NCBI RefSeq assembly: GCF_003337565.1
Contig: NZ_QPJL01000017.1
Span: 1-64,000 of the forward strand
Length of the DNA: 64,000 bases
Source of the DNA: Paracoccus lutimaris
GTDB taxonomy: Bacteria > Pseudomonadota > Alphaproteobacteria > Rhodobacterales > Rhodobacteraceae
Direction: 5' to 3'
Shown here: in pieces, positions 44,979 through 54,403 of the stretch
Position numbering within the stretch: the first letter of the stretch is position 1
Layout of the letters: each line of letters begins with the position of its first letter
Made by a program: the position numbers and the translations under genes
Notes under the pieces: generated by a model
Databases searched by the model: none
What the model saw: only the letters and a program-made list of their open reading frames with translations
Told to the model about the DNA's origin: nothing

Positions 44979-45512
44979 ATGTCTATGAAAATGTCATGGC
45001 TGGCGCGCGTTTCCGTGTGTGTTGCTGTCGCACTGTCGCCTGTCCTGGCGTCCCCGGCACTGGCCAATGGCCCTGCCAAGGCCGCCCATGAGACCAAATC
45101 CAAGCAGACCCGCGTCGAGACGCAGGTCAGCCAGCGCGATCTGCAATGCCTCGCCGAGGCCTTGTATTTCGAAGCCCGTGGCGAAGGCTCGCAAGGCCAG
45201 CGCGCCGTGGCCGAGGTGATCCTGAACCGGGTGGACCACCCGCGCTTCCCGAAAACCGTCTGCGGGGTCGTGAACCAGCGCGGCCAGTTCACCTATAACA
45301 AGAACGCCCGCATCCGCGAAAAGGGCACCTATGCCCGCGTCCACAAGATCGCGCAGGCCGCCCTGTCGGGTGCGCCGCGCACGCTGACCAATGGTGCGAC
45401 CTATTTCCACACCGGCCGCGTCAAGCCGTCGTGGTCGCGCCGGTTCGAGCGCACGACGCGCATCGGCTCGCATATCTTCTATCGCTCGGATCGCCGTCTG
45501 GCGGTGAACTGA
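44979..45512 (+). CDS. Secreted cell-wall hydrolase (SleB/Hydrolase_2 domain)
   Basis: This 177-aa protein has a signal peptide (SVCVAVALSPVLASPALA) and a C-terminal Hydrolase_2 domain from about residue 50. Its motifs are CLAEALYFEARGEGSQGQRAVAEVILNR split as LAEALYFEARGEG and AVAEVILNRVDHP, then CGVVNQRGQFTY and ATYFHTGRVKPSW. The glutamate in YFEARGE is the expected catalytic acid of this lytic-transglycosylase-like family. AGGA precedes the ATG. It is a single gene followed by a hairpin. Confidence 0.88.
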   Translation: MSMKMSWLARVSVCVAVALSPVLASPALANGPAKAAHETKSKQTRVETQVSQRDLQCLAEALYFEARGEGSQGQRAVAEVILNRVDHPRFPKTVCGVVNQRGQFTYNKNARIREKGTYARVHKIAQAALSGAPRTLTNGATYFHTGRVKPSWSRRFERTTRIGSHIFYRSDRRLAVN

Positions 45513-45561
45513 GGCCGCGCGCATAAGGCGCGCCGCCGACGCAAATCTACCGACCATTCAG

Positions 45562-45587
45562 CGGCCCCGTCCCTTGCGGCGGGGCCG
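45562..45587 (+). terminator. Hairpin after the cell-wall hydrolase gene
   Basis: CGGCCCCG and CGGGGCCG pair around a 10-nt loop, 50 bp past the stop and 20 bp before folB. A short TT follows. It would separate the hydrolase transcript from the folate operon. Confidence 0.55.
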
Positions 45588-45607
45588 TTGGCATGAGACA
45601 GGGGCGC

Positions 45608-46390
45608 ATGGACCAGCCTGACCGCATTCACCTGCGCGACTATGTCGTCGCCGCCGAGATCGGCGCTTTCCAGACCGAGCGGGGCCACCCGCAGCGGCTG
45701 CGCTTTGACATCGAGGTGGAACTGGCCAGCCATGTCGTCGGCGTCAATGACGAGGTGGACCGCATCCTCAGCTATGACATCCTGACCGGGGCGGTGGCCT
45801 CGGGGCTGGCGGATCGCCGCTATGACCTCTTGGAAACGCTGGCCGAAAAGATCGCGGCGCAGATCCTGATCCATCCGCGCGCGGCGCAGGTCGCGGTGAC
45901 GGTGGAAAAGCTGGACCGCATTCCCGGCGCGCTGGGGGTGACGCTGGTGCGCCGGCAGGCCCGCGTTCAGGCCAAGCATGTCGCGGCACCGATCCGGGTG
46001 ATCTTTCACGGCGCCGACCTGACCCTGACCGAGGGCGCGGTGGCGCTGGTCCCTGACGCGCCCGGCCTGCCGCTGCCCCAGGGCGGCAATGCGCGCGAGG
46101 TTGAATTACTGGCACTGGATCAGGCGGCATGGGCCCTGGCGGGGCATCTCGGCCTGACCGTGGCCGACAGCCGCACCGAACTGGACTGGGCCGCAGCCGA
46201 GGGCCGCGCCGTGGTCTGGGCGCCCGCGCGCATGGTCCGCGACGTGGCTGGCCTACCGCCCGAGCCGCAGGTGCTGGCGCTGTGGCTGGCCGAGCGGCTG
46301 GGCGCGAGCCAGCTTGACTGGGCGCTGCCCAAGGGGGCCGCCATGCCCGCCATTCCCGCCGATTTCCTGGTGCCGACCCGGCGTCTTTGA
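45608..46390 (+). CDS. folB: Dihydroneopterin aldolase with a C-terminal extension
   Basis: This 260-aa protein starts with a FolB domain (residues 1-120): IHLRDYVVAAEIGAFQTERG, then LSYDILTGAVAS, LLETLAEKIAAQIL and VAVTVEKLDRIPGA. FolB cleaves dihydroneopterin to hydroxymethyl-dihydropterin. The remaining 140 residues are not part of ordinary FolB (about 120 aa), and I do not recognise them. folP follows 46 bp downstream, confirming the folate context. The start MDQPDR is preceded by AGGGG. Confidence 0.9.
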   Translation: MDQPDRIHLRDYVVAAEIGAFQTERGHPQRLRFDIEVELASHVVGVNDEVDRILSYDILTGAVASGLADRRYDLLETLAEKIAAQILIHPRAAQVAVTVEKLDRIPGALGVTLVRRQARVQAKHVAAPIRVIFHGADLTLTEGAVALVPDAPGLPLPQGGNAREVELLALDQAAWALAGHLGLTVADSRTELDWAAAEGRAVVWAPARMVRDVAGLPPEPQVLALWLAERLGASQLDWALPKGAAMPAIPADFLVPTRRL

Positions 46391-46435
46391 AACGCGGCCT
46401 TGATTTGGCCGCGCGGGGGCCTAAAGACCCAAGCC

Positions 46436-47401
46436 ATGACCGAATATTTTCGCCCCATTCCCTGCGAGACCGGGCGCTGGCAACTGGCCGGCGGCTGGCT
46501 GCGCTTTTCGCAATTCGAGCTGCTGAGCCGCAACGCGCCCGCGCGCATCGTCGATCATGCCCCCGATGAGGTGCTGGCGGCGCTGACCGCGCCACGCGCG
46601 CCTTTGCTGGGTCTTGGCTTGGACCAGCCGCACATCATGGGCATCGTGAACGCCACCCCCGACAGTTTCTCGGACGGGGGCCGCTATGAGGGGGCGGCGC
46701 AGGCCCGGCTTTTGGCCGATGAGGGCGCGGATATTCTGGATATCGGCGGGGAATCGACCCGCCCCGGCGCGCTGGAGGTCCCGGCCGCCGACGAGATCGC
46801 CCGCATCACCCCGGTGATCGCGGCGGCGCGGCGGCTGGCGGCGATTTCGGTCGATACGCGCAAGGCGGATGTGGCGCTGGCGGCGCTGGCGGCGGGGGCG
46901 GGGATGGTCAATGACGTCTCGGGCCTTGATTTCGACCCGGCGCTTGCGGGCGTCGTGGCGGATGCCGGCGCGCCCGTCTGCCTGATGCATGCCCAAGGTA
47001 TCCCCCGGACCATGCAGGACAATCCCAGCTACGGCGATGTGCTTCTGGATGTCTATGACGCGCTGGCCGAACGTATCGCGCGGGCGCGATCGGCGGGAAT
47101 CCCCCACGACAGGATCGTGATTGATCCGGGCATTGGTTTTGGCAAGACCGAGGCGCATAATCTGGCCATCCTGCGGCGGATTTCGCTGTTTCACGGGCTG
47201 GGTTCGCCCGTGCTGCTGGGCGTCTCGCGCAAGCGTTTCATCGGCAGCATCGGCGGGGCCGAGGCGGCGATCGACCGCTTTGCCGGGACGCTGGCCGTGA
47301 CCCTTGCCGGGATCGCGCAGGGCATACAGATCCACCGCGTCCATGACGTGGCACAAACAAGACAGGGTATTGCCCTATGGCGGGCCGTGACCCGGAGGTG
47401 A
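46436..47401 (+). CDS. folP: Dihydropteroate synthase
   Basis: This 321-aa protein has DHPS signatures: [67 protein letters not shown] and GVSRKRFIG. It condenses p-aminobenzoate with the pterin pyrophosphate and is the sulfonamide target. About 60 residues precede the barrel. The start MTEYFRP was preferred over one 12 codons upstream. It lies 3 bp before glmM, an arrangement common in proteobacteria. Confidence 0.95.
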   Translation: MTEYFRPIPCETGRWQLAGGWLRFSQFELLSRNAPARIVDHAPDEVLAALTAPRAPLLGLGLDQPHIMGIVNATPDSFSDGGRYEGAAQARLLADEGADILDIGGESTRPGALEVPAADEIARITPVIAAARRLAAISVDTRKADVALAALAAGAGMVNDVSGLDFDPALAGVVADAGAPVCLMHAQGIPRTMQDNPSYGDVLLDVYDALAERIARARSAGIPHDRIVIDPGIGFGKTEAHNLAILRRISLFHGLGSPVLLGVSRKRFIGSIGGAEAAIDRFAGTLAVTLAGIAQGIQIHRVHDVAQTRQGIALWRAVTRR

Positions 47402-47403
47402 GC

Positions 47404-48747
47404 ATGAGCAGGAAACTTTTCGGAACCGACGGTGTGCGGGGCCGCGCCAATACCCATCCGATGACCGCCGAGATGGCGCTGCGCCTTGGCGCCGCCGCCG
47501 GCCGCTATTTCCGCCGCAATGGCGAGGATCACCACCGCGTCGTCATCGGCAAGGACACGCGGCTCTCGGGCTATATGCTGGAAAACGCGCTGACGGCGGG
47601 GCTGACCTCGACCGGGATGAACGTGCTCTTGCTGGGGCCGGTGCCGACGCCGGCGGTGGGCTTTCTGACCCGCTCGATGCGGGCGGATGTCGGGATCATG
47701 ATCTCGGCCAGCCACAACCCGGCGGCCGACAATGGCATCAAGTTCTTTGGCCCCGACGGCTTCAAGCTCTCGGACGAGGCCGAGGCCGAGATCGAGGCCA
47801 TCGTCGCCGGCGAGATCATCCCCGCCCAGCCGCAGAATATCGGCCGCGCCAAGCGCATCGATGACGCGCGCGGGCGCTATGTCGAATATGCCAAGACCAC
47901 CTTCCCGGCCGGGCGGACGCTGGACGGGCTGAAGGTCGTCGTCGATTGCGCCAATGGCGCCGCCTATCGCGCCGCCCCGGACGTGCTGTGGGAACTGGGC
48001 GCCGAGGTCATTCCGCTGGGCGTCAGCCCGAATGGCCACAACATCAATGACGGCGTCGGCTCGACCCATCCCGGGGCCTGCGCAAAGGCGGTGCTGGAAC
48101 ATGGCGCGCATATGGGGATCAGTCTGGACGGCGATGCCGACCGGGTGATGATCATCGACGAAAAGGGTCAGGTGGCCGATGGCGACCAGATCATGGCGCT
48201 GCTGGCGGGCCGCTGGGCCGAACAGGGCCGGTTGCGCGGCGGCGCGCTGGTCGCGACGGTGATGTCGAACCTTGGGCTGGAGCGCTTCCTGACCGGGCGC
48301 GGGCTGCGGCTGGAGCGCACCGCCGTCGGCGACCGCTATGTGGTCGAGCGCATGCGCGGGCAGGGCTTCAATCTGGGCGGCGAGCAGTCAGGCCATATCG
48401 TGATGACCGATTACGCCACCACCGGCGACGGGCTGATCGCGGGGCTGCAATTCCTCGCCGCGATGGCGGAAAGCGGGCAACTGGCGTCAGAGCTTGTGAC
48501 GCAGTTCGAGCCGGTGCCGCAGATGCTGAAAAACGTGCGCTATCAGGCCGGGGCCGACCCGCTGTCGAAAGACAGCGTGCAGGCCGAGATCGCCCGCGCC
48601 GAGGCGCGGCTGAACGGCTCGGGCCGGGTGCTGATCCGCAAGTCCGGGACCGAACCCCTGATCCGCGTCATGGCCGAGGCCGAGGATGAGGTGGTGCTGC
48701 GCGAGGTCGTCGAGGGCATCGTCGCCGCTGTCGAGCACGCCGCCTGA
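47404..48747 (+). CDS. glmM: Phosphoglucosamine mutase
   Basis: This 447-aa protein has the GlmM start [17 protein letters not shown] and the phosphoserine loop [21 protein letters not shown]. The metal loop is [13 protein letters not shown], the sugar-binding loop [18 protein letters not shown], and the phosphate loop [13 protein letters not shown]. It makes glucosamine 1-phosphate for peptidoglycan and LPS. GGAGGTG precedes the ATG. It ends the folB-folP-glmM run. Confidence 0.96.
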   Translation: MSRKLFGTDGVRGRANTHPMTAEMALRLGAAAGRYFRRNGEDHHRVVIGKDTRLSGYMLENALTAGLTSTGMNVLLLGPVPTPAVGFLTRSMRADVGIMISASHNPAADNGIKFFGPDGFKLSDEAEAEIEAIVAGEIIPAQPQNIGRAKRIDDARGRYVEYAKTTFPAGRTLDGLKVVVDCANGAAYRAAPDVLWELGAEVIPLGVSPNGHNINDGVGSTHPGACAKAVLEHGAHMGISLDGDADRVMIIDEKGQVADGDQIMALLAGRWAEQGRLRGGALVATVMSNLGLERFLTGRGLRLERTAVGDRYVVERMRGQGFNLGGEQSGHIVMTDYATTGDGLIAGLQFLAAMAESGQLASELVTQFEPVPQMLKNVRYQAGADPLSKDSVQAEIARAEARLNGSGRVLIRKSGTEPLIRVMAEAEDEVVLREVVEGIVAAVEHAA

Positions 48748-48780
48748 GACTGGGCTTGAGACTTGGCCTGAACGGGGCCT

Positions 48781-48809
48781 GATCCGACCGCCTAAGCGGC
48801 GGTCGGATC
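48781..48809. terminator. Bidirectional hairpin overlapping a gene end
   Basis: GATCCGACCGCC and GGCGGTCGGATC form a perfect 12-bp stem around TAAGC. It sits between convergent glmM and the monooxygenase gene and includes the latter's stop codon and last codons. Confidence 0.75.
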
Positions 48810-49913
48810 GTAGTCGTAAAGCCAGGCGAAGCGTTCGATCAGCCGCGTGGGCGCCATGCGCGACACCGCCCGCAACCCGGCATGGGCCACGGCCCGCGTC
48901 GGTCCGCGCAGGTGATAGTTGCGGGCATTGGCATTCGCCGCCTCGACGATCTGCTGGCAGCGGGGCGCGCGCAGCGCCTGAAACCGCGCCAGCGCTGCTG
49001 CGTGGTCAGGGTCGGCATCCAGACAGGCGGCCAGAACCCAGGCATCCTCGATCGCCATGACCGCGCCCTGCGCGAGAAAGGGCAGGGTCGGATGCGCGGC
49101 ATCGCCGATCAGCGCGCGGTGGCCATCCTGCCAATGCGCGGCGACCGGGTGGCGAAACAGCCCCCAGACGCCGACGCTGTCCACGCGCCCCAGCCAGTCC
49201 TGCACCGGGCCACCGAAGCGGGCGAATGCCGCGCGCAGCTCGGCCGGATCGCCGGGCAGGGACCAGCCCTCGTCCTGCCAGTCCGGGCGTTCGACCACGG
49301 CGACGATATTGCGCAGGCCAAAGCCCAGCGGATAGCTGACCAGATGCCGGCCCGGACCCATGAAGACCTGTGCGGCGGGGGCGGGATCGGCCTCGGCCGG
49401 GATCAGCGCCCGCCATGCGGTCTGGCCGGTAAAGAACGGGATCTCGGGGCCGTTGAGTTCACGGCGCAGGTGGCTTTTCAGCCCGTCGGCGCCGATCAGC
49501 AGCGGCGCCTCCGGCAACTCGTCGACCTCATGACCCAGAATGACCTCGACCCCGGCATCGCGGGCGGCTTCTTCCAGCATGGCGACCAGCCGGGCGCGAT
49601 GGACGAAGCGAAAGCGATCCTTGGGGCGATGGCGGGCCAGATCCAGCCGCGCCACCTGCCGTCCGACGGAATCGCGCAGCTCGACCCGTTCCGAGCGGAC
49701 CGAGATTGCCTCGAAGCGCGGCCACAGGCCAAGCGCGGTCAGAACGCGCACGGCATTGGGAGAGATCTGCAGGCCCGCGCCCACCTCGCGCAGGGCGCCC
49801 GCGCGTTCCAGCACGGTGACGCGCGCGCCGCGTTGCGCCATGGCGCAGGCGGCGGTCAGGCCGGCAATGCCGGCGCCGATGATGGTGACTGGAACGTCCT
49901 TCAGGGCCGGCAT
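48792..49913 (-). CDS. FAD-dependent aromatic monooxygenase (salicylate hydroxylase-like)
   Basis: This 373-aa protein is a class A flavoprotein hydroxylase. It has the N-terminal VTIIGAGIAGLTAACAMAQRG with acidic VLERA and the DG motif in LLIGADGLKSHLRRE. It also has the GD motif ALIGDAAHPTLPFLAQGAVMAIED. Sequence just after the first motif (LREVGAGLQISPNAVRVL) is typical of salicylate and hydroxybenzoate hydroxylases, but the substrate is not evident. An alternative start lies five codons upstream; neither has a strong ribosome-binding site. Confidence 0.82.
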   Translation of the reverse strand: MPALKDVPVTIIGAGIAGLTAACAMAQRGARVTVLERAGALREVGAGLQISPNAVRVLTALGLWPRFEAISVRSERVELRDSVGRQVARLDLARHRPKDRFRFVHRARLVAMLEEAARDAGVEVILGHEVDELPEAPLLIGADGLKSHLRRELNGPEIPFFTGQTAWRALIPAEADPAPAAQVFMGPGRHLVSYPLGFGLRNIVAVVERPDWQDEGWSLPGDPAELRAAFARFGGPVQDWLGRVDSVGVWGLFRHPVAAHWQDGHRALIGDAAHPTLPFLAQGAVMAIEDAWVLAACLDADPDHAAALARFQALRAPRCQQIVEAANANARNYHLRGPTRAVAHAGLRAVSRMAPTRLIERFAWLYDYDPTAA

Positions 49914-49982
49914 CACGCGGTCACCCATGCTTGTGACAAGGACCCGCCGGGGCGCGGCGGGCCGGGGGCCATGCCGTCGCCG

Positions 49983-50405
49983 TCAGTCGTCGCGATGCAC
50001 GCGCTCGCGGCGTTCGTGGCGCTCCTGCGCCTCCAGCGTCATGGTGGCGATGGGGCGCGCATCCAGCCGTTTCAGGCTGATCGGCTCGCCGGTCATTTCG
50101 CAATAGCCGTATTCGCCGGTCTCGATGCGGCGCAGCGCCGAGTCGATCTTGCTGACCAGCTTGCGCTGGCGGTCGCGGGTGCGCAGCTCCAGCGAGCGGT
50201 CGGTTTCCTCGGACGCGCGATCGGCCAGATCGGGCACATTGCGCGCGCTTTCCTGCAAGCCCTCAAGGGTCTCGGCAGACTGGTCCAGAAGCTCTTGTTT
50301 CCATGCAATCAGCTTGCGGCGGAAATATTCCAGATGCCGCTCGTTCATGAAAGGCTCGTCTTCGGCCGGACGGTAATCTTCGGGCAGAAAGGTTTGGGCT
50401 TTCAT
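49983..50405 (-). CDS. dksA: DksA-family RNA polymerase-binding factor with a reduced zinc site
   Basis: This 140-aa protein has the DksA coiled coil with tip motif DLADRASEE and a C-terminal globular region GEYGYCEMTGEPISLKRLDA. In E. coli four cysteines bind zinc here. This protein keeps only the first (YCEMTG; the second pair position reads MTLEAQ), as known for some alphaproteobacterial DksA proteins. GGAGG is placed for the second of two adjacent ATGs, chosen here. DksA with ppGpp retunes rRNA and amino-acid promoters. Confidence 0.88.
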   Translation of the reverse strand: MKAQTFLPEDYRPAEDEPFMNERHLEYFRRKLIAWKQELLDQSAETLEGLQESARNVPDLADRASEETDRSLELRTRDRQRKLVSKIDSALRRIETGEYGYCEMTGEPISLKRLDARPIATMTLEAQERHERRERVHRDD

Positions 50406-50557
50406 CATTCCTCCGGGAGCCGGGTGCCTGTATCCCGGTCCTTGCGGTCCGCATAAAGGATGATGGCCTGCTTGTCACTAGCCCATTCCGTCACCTTTTC
50501 CGGCGGCTTGCGAAGGCCCCGGGTGCTGGCTAGGGTCGCGGGAATTGCCGGAAAGGA

Positions 50558-51403
50558 ATGGCGGATGCAGTTTTCCTCGACAGAAGCCTATGTCGCGCCC
50601 CCGATCTGGCGGTGGCGGTGAATGCCGCGATCACGCTGGAGCGCCCATTGCTGGTCAAAGGCGAGCCGGGCACCGGAAAAACCGAACTGGCGCGACAGAT
50701 TGCGGCAAGTCTTGGCCTGCCGATCCTTGAATGGAATGTGAAATCGACCACCCGCGCCCAGCAGGGGCTTTACGAATATGACGCCGTCTCGCGCCTGCGC
50801 GACAGCCAGCTGGGCGAGGCGCGGGTCCATGACATCGGCAATTACATCCGCAAGGGCAAGCTGTGGCAGGCCTTTGAAGCCGATGCCAAGGTGGTCTTGT
50901 TGATCGATGAGATCGACAAGGCCGATATCGAATTCCCCAATGATCTTTTGCAGGAACTCGACCGGATGGAGTTCCATGTCTATGAGACCGGCGAGACGAT
51001 TCGCGCCCGGCATCGCCCGGTGGTTGTGATCACCTCGAATAATGAAAAGGAATTGCCCGACGCTTTCCTGCGCCGCTGTTTCTTCCACTATATCCGCTTT
51101 CCCGATGCCGAGACTTTGAAGCGCATCGTCGACGTGCATTTCCCCGGTCTGAAACCGCGCCTGCTGGACGAGGCGCTGAACCAGTTCTTTGAACTGCGGG
51201 GCGCGCAGGGGCTGAAGAAAAAGCCCTCGACCAGCGAGCTTCTGGACTGGCTCAAGCTGATCCTCGCTGAGGACCTCTCGCCCGAGGATCTGAAGCGTCC
51301 GGCGGGCGAGATGCTGCCGCGCCTGCATGGCGCGCTCTTGAAGAACGAACAGGATGTGGCGCTGTTCGAGCGGCTGGCATTCATGGCGAGGAGGCAGCGA
51401 TGA
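50558..51403 (+). CDS. MoxR-family AAA+ ATPase
   Basis: This 281-aa protein has Walker A VKGEPGTGKTELARQ, Walker B VVLLIDEIDKADIEFPN, sensor VVVITSNNEKELPDAFLRRC, and an arginine finger region. The N-terminal helices match MoxR/CoxD proteins. MoxR ATPases usually act with a von Willebrand-domain partner in protein or metal-site maturation. No such partner follows here; instead a GNAT gene overlaps it by 4 bp. Confidence 0.9.
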   Translation: MADAVFLDRSLCRAPDLAVAVNAAITLERPLLVKGEPGTGKTELARQIAASLGLPILEWNVKSTTRAQQGLYEYDAVSRLRDSQLGEARVHDIGNYIRKGKLWQAFEADAKVVLLIDEIDKADIEFPNDLLQELDRMEFHVYETGETIRARHRPVVVITSNNEKELPDAFLRRCFFHYIRFPDAETLKRIVDVHFPGLKPRLLDEALNQFFELRGAQGLKKKPSTSELLDWLKLILAEDLSPEDLKRPAGEMLPRLHGALLKNEQDVALFERLAFMARRQR

Positions 51404-51840
51404 TCCGCGAATTGCGCGAAAGCGACCGCAAGGGCTGGCAGCGGCTCTATGAGGGCTATCAGAGCTTTTACAATTTCCCCGACCGCCCGGCGGAATTCTA
51501 TGACAAGGCTTTCGCGCGGCTGATGGCGCAGGATGCGCGCGATTTTCACGGGCTGGTCCATGAGGCCGATGGCAAGCTGCTGGGGCTGACGCATTACGTC
51601 TTTCACCCCAATCTGTGGCGGGACGAGGGTGTCTGCTATCTGCAGGACCTTTACACCGCCGCCGAGGCGCGGGGCCGGGGCGTCGCCCGCGCCCTGATCG
51701 AAGGTGTCTATGAGGCGGCCGACCGCGCCGGCGTCCCGAACGTCTATTGGCTGACCGCCGAGGACAATTACCCCGGCCGCATGCTTTACGACCGGGTGGG
51801 GCAGCGTTCGCCCTTTATCCGCTATAACCGCAAGCTGTGA
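51400..51840 (+). CDS. GNAT-family N-acetyltransferase
   Basis: This 146-aa protein has the GNAT fold: CYLQDLYTAAEARGRGVARALIEGV containing the acetyl-CoA loop (AEARGRGVAR), and ending NVYWLTAEDNYPGRMLYDRVG. Substrate unknown. It is translationally coupled to the MoxR ATPase by an ATGA overlap and closed by a strong terminator. Length is normal for the family. Confidence 0.87.
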   Translation: MIRELRESDRKGWQRLYEGYQSFYNFPDRPAEFYDKAFARLMAQDARDFHGLVHEADGKLLGLTHYVFHPNLWRDEGVCYLQDLYTAAEARGRGVARALIEGVYEAADRAGVPNVYWLTAEDNYPGRMLYDRVGQRSPFIRYNRKL

Positions 51841-51844
51841 CGTA

Positions 51845-51874
51845 AAAAGGGCGACCCCTTGGGGCCGCCCTTTT
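51845..51874. terminator. Bidirectional Rho-independent terminator
   Basis: AAAAGGGCG and CGCCCTTTT pair with an inner CCCC/GGGG stem and a TT loop, with one internal mismatch. A-runs and T-runs on both sides serve the GNAT gene on plus and the transglycosylase gene on minus. Confidence 0.88.
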
Positions 51875-51899
51875 CAATTCACTGTCCCTGTTATGCGTT

Positions 51900-52394
51900 T
51901 CAGCGCAGGCCGGTTTCTTCCAGAAGGCCTTTGCGCTTTGCTTCGTAATAATAGCCGCGTGCATACCATTTCACGGCTGCATCCTTGTTGCCGTCGGCGA
52001 CCATATAGGCGCCGCGCAGGTATTTGACGCCGTATTTCAGGTTCGTCTCGGCATCCAGCAGGTCCGAGGGCGCACCGCGGAAGCCCATGCCGCGCGCGGT
52101 GGCGGGCAGGATCTGCATCAGGCCGTAATAGGGGCCGTTGCGGGCGCCGGGGCGGTGGCGCGATTCGCGGATGACGACGCGATGCACCAGATCGACCGGC
52201 ACATCGTATTCGGCGGCGTATTTGTTGATCAGGCGGCGCAGCTCGGGCGTCTCGTTGGCGTGCAGGCCGACGGTTTCGGCGGCCGTGGCGCGGGGTTCGA
52301 CCAGATAGCGGCGGTCGGGATCGACCCGGTTGTCGCCGCAGGCGCTGACAGCAAGCGTGCCACCCAGCACCAGCATACCGATCAAGGATTTCAT
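51900..52394 (-). CDS. Lipoprotein lytic transglycosylase (SLT domain)
   Basis: This 164-aa protein begins with a lipoprotein signal (MKSLIGMLVLGGTLAVSAC, lipobox Cys at about residue 19). The SLT core follows: YDVPVDLVHRVVIRESRHRP (catalytic Glu in RESRHRP), GPYYGLMQILPATARGMGF, and LKYGVKYLRGAY. It would cut peptidoglycan glycan chains. GAGGG lies 5 nt before the chosen ATG; another ATG four codons upstream is also possible. Confidence 0.87.
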   Translation of the reverse strand: MKSLIGMLVLGGTLAVSACGDNRVDPDRRYLVEPRATAAETVGLHANETPELRRLINKYAAEYDVPVDLVHRVVIRESRHRPGARNGPYYGLMQILPATARGMGFRGAPSDLLDAETNLKYGVKYLRGAYMVADGNKDAAVKWYARGYYYEAKRKGLLEETGLR

Positions 52395-52463
52395 CACTGC
52401 CCTCATGTTCTCTTTGAACAAGGGATAAGCCACAGCCACGGGCGGCTGGGAAATCAAAAGAAA

Positions 52464-52487
52464 GGGCCGCCCTGTTACGGACGGCCC
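52464..52487 (-). terminator. Terminator downstream of lpd
   Basis: On the minus strand, GGGCCGTCC pairs with GGGCGGCCC (one mismatch) around a short loop and is followed by TTTCTTTTGATTT. It is about 125 bp past the lpd stop and would close the sucAB-lpd transcript. Confidence 0.75.
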
Positions 52488-52577
52488 ATCGGCGGAAACT
52501 CGCCGCATCGCGGCGTGGGTTTCGGTGAAATTCTGCCTAAACCGGGTGGTTCAGACCCGGATCCGGACTAAATCCAG

Positions 52578-52622
52578 CCCGCTCAGGCGTGACCCGCTCA
52601 GGCGTGACCCGCTCAGACGTGG
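52578..52622. repeat. 15-bp tandem repeat across the lpd stop codon
   Basis: Three copies of CCCGCTCAGGCGTGA-type units occur at 52578-52592, 52593-52607 (identical) and 52608-52622 (two mismatches at the end). The lpd stop (complement TCA at 52613-52615) lies in the third, so the two extra copies each carry another in-frame TGA downstream. Confidence 0.85.
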
Positions 52623-54007
52623 ATCGCGCCGTCGCCAAGCGCCAGTGCCGCCTCGCGCACCGCTTCCGAACAGGTCGGGTGGGCGTGACAGGTCAGGGCG
52701 ATATCCTGCGCCGAGGCGCCGAATTCCATTGCCACGCAGACCTCATGGATCATCTCGCCGGCATTCGGGCCGATAATATGGCAGCCGAGCACCCGGTCGG
52801 TTTCCGCGTCCGCGATCATCTTGACGAAGCCTTCGGCCTGGAACAGGGCTTTCGCGCGGGCATTGCCCATGAAGGGGAACTTGCTGACCTTGATCTTGCG
52901 GTTGGTTTCCTTGGCGGCTTCCTCGGTCAGGCCCACGGATGCGACCTCGGGCGTGGTGTAGATGACGCCGGGGATGACGTTATAGTTCACATGGCCATGT
53001 TTGCCGGCGATGACCTCGGCCACTGCCATGCCCTCATCCTCGGCCTTATGGGCCAGCATGGGGCCGGGAACCGCGTCGCCGATGGCATAGATGCCCGGCA
53101 CCGAGGTCTGCCAGTGATTGTCGACCTGAACGAAGCCGCGATCGGTCAGCGCGACACCGGCCTTGTCCAGACCGAGCCCGGCAACATAGGGGCGGCGGCC
53201 GGTGGCGACCAGCACGGTCGCGGCCTCGATCACGTGTTCGCTGTTGTCCTTGCGCAGGGTATAGGCGACCTTGGCGGTGCCGTTTTCGACGGTGACGCCC
53301 GAAACGGCGGCGCCCATGACGAATTTCAGCCCCTGCTTGGCCAGAATGCGCTGGAACTGCTTTTGCACCTCGCCGTCCATGCCGGGGGTGATCACGTCAA
53401 GGAATTCGACCACCGTCACCTCGGCCCCCAGACGCGCATAGACCGAGCCCAGCTCAAGCCCGATGACGCCGGCGCCGATCACCACCATGGATTTCGGAAT
53501 GCCGGGCAGCGCCAGCGCGCCGGTCGAATCGACCACGATGCCGCCGGCATTGTCCACCGTCACGCCCTTGAGGCTGGAAGGTTCCGACCCCGAGGCGATG
53601 ACGATGTTCTTCGTCTCATAGGTGGTGTCGCCGACCTTGACCTTGCCCGGCCCCTCGATCTCGGCCCAGCCCTTGATCCAGTCGATCTTGTTCTTCTTGA
53701 ACAGGAATTCGATGCCCTTGGTATTGGTGCTGACGGTCTCGGCCTTATAGGCCTGCATGCGCGTCCAATCGACATTCACATGCGCGTCCATCAGCCCCAT
53801 CTTGGCGAAATTCTCATGGGTTTCGTGCAGCATGTGGCTGGCATGCAGCAGTGCCTTCGAGGGGATGCAGCCGACGTTCAGGCAGGTGCCGCCCAGTGTC
53901 TCGCGGCCCTCGACGCAGGCGACCTTCAGGCCAAGCTGGGCAGCGCGGATGGCGCAGACATAACCGCCGGGACCGGCGCCGATCACGATCAGATCATAGG
54001 TGGGCAT
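52613..54007 (-). CDS. lpd: Dihydrolipoyl dehydrogenase (E3)
   Basis: This 464-aa flavoprotein has the FAD motif [20 protein letters not shown], the redox disulfide [16 protein letters not shown], the NAD motif [19 protein letters not shown], and the C-terminal [15 protein letters not shown] with the catalytic His. Proximity to sucA and sucB makes it the E3 of 2-oxoglutarate dehydrogenase, though it may serve other complexes. Four small genes and EVE/unknown genes lie between sucB and lpd. Confidence 0.95.
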   Translation of the reverse strand: MPTYDLIVIGAGPGGYVCAIRAAQLGLKVACVEGRETLGGTCLNVGCIPSKALLHASHMLHETHENFAKMGLMDAHVNVDWTRMQAYKAETVSTNTKGIEFLFKKNKIDWIKGWAEIEGPGKVKVGDTTYETKNIVIASGSEPSSLKGVTVDNAGGIVVDSTGALALPGIPKSMVVIGAGVIGLELGSVYARLGAEVTVVEFLDVITPGMDGEVQKQFQRILAKQGLKFVMGAAVSGVTVENGTAKVAYTLRKDNSEHVIEAATVLVATGRRPYVAGLGLDKAGVALTDRGFVQVDNHWQTSVPGIYAIGDAVPGPMLAHKAEDEGMAVAEVIAGKHGHVNYNVIPGVIYTTPEVASVGLTEEAAKETNRKIKVSKFPFMGNARAKALFQAEGFVKMIADAETDRVLGCHIIGPNAGEMIHEVCVAMEFGASAQDIALTCHAHPTCSEAVREAALALGDGAIHV

Positions 54008-54022
54008 CTTTCTTATCCTCGT

Positions 54023-54403
54023 TCAGGAAGGCTCGTGGCAGCTTGCCACTGTTTCAAATATGGCGCGAATCTGGGTCAGGGGTGGCTTGCCGGGGTTCTG
54101 TTCCCGGAAAATGTCGCTGTCGAACCACGCATCCTCACTGCCGGGGTGGATGACCTTGTCCGACCAGAAGGGATGGAACTCGCCGCTGACATGTTTCAGC
54201 ACGACCTCATGTTCGGAACGCGAGATCACCTGCCAGCAGGCCTCGCCCTCGCCGGTTTCGGCGCCGGGCATGAATGTCCGCTGTTCCCGGTCCCAATGTT
54301 GGGTCTGGCGCAGGAAGCTGCCGGGCGCGAGGTCGGTTTCAGCCTGCGCGGCGGGGGCTGCAAGCGTGACAACAAGGGCAAGCAGGGCGGCGGGGTGGCG
54401 CAT
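54023..54403 (-). CDS. Small periplasmic protein, unknown
   Basis: This 126-aa protein has a signal peptide (MRHPAALLALVVTLAAPAAQA). The mature part contains two cysteines (EACWQVI and the near-terminal ASCHEPS) that could form a disulfide. I do not recognise the family. Its start overlaps the stop of the MAPEG gene (TGATG), and lpd follows 15 bp downstream, so it is part of the sucB-lpd interval. Confidence 0.65.
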   Translation of the reverse strand: MRHPAALLALVVTLAAPAAQAETDLAPGSFLRQTQHWDREQRTFMPGAETGEGEACWQVISRSEHEVVLKHVSGEFHPFWSDKVIHPGSEDAWFDSDIFREQNPGKPPLTQIRAIFETVASCHEPS

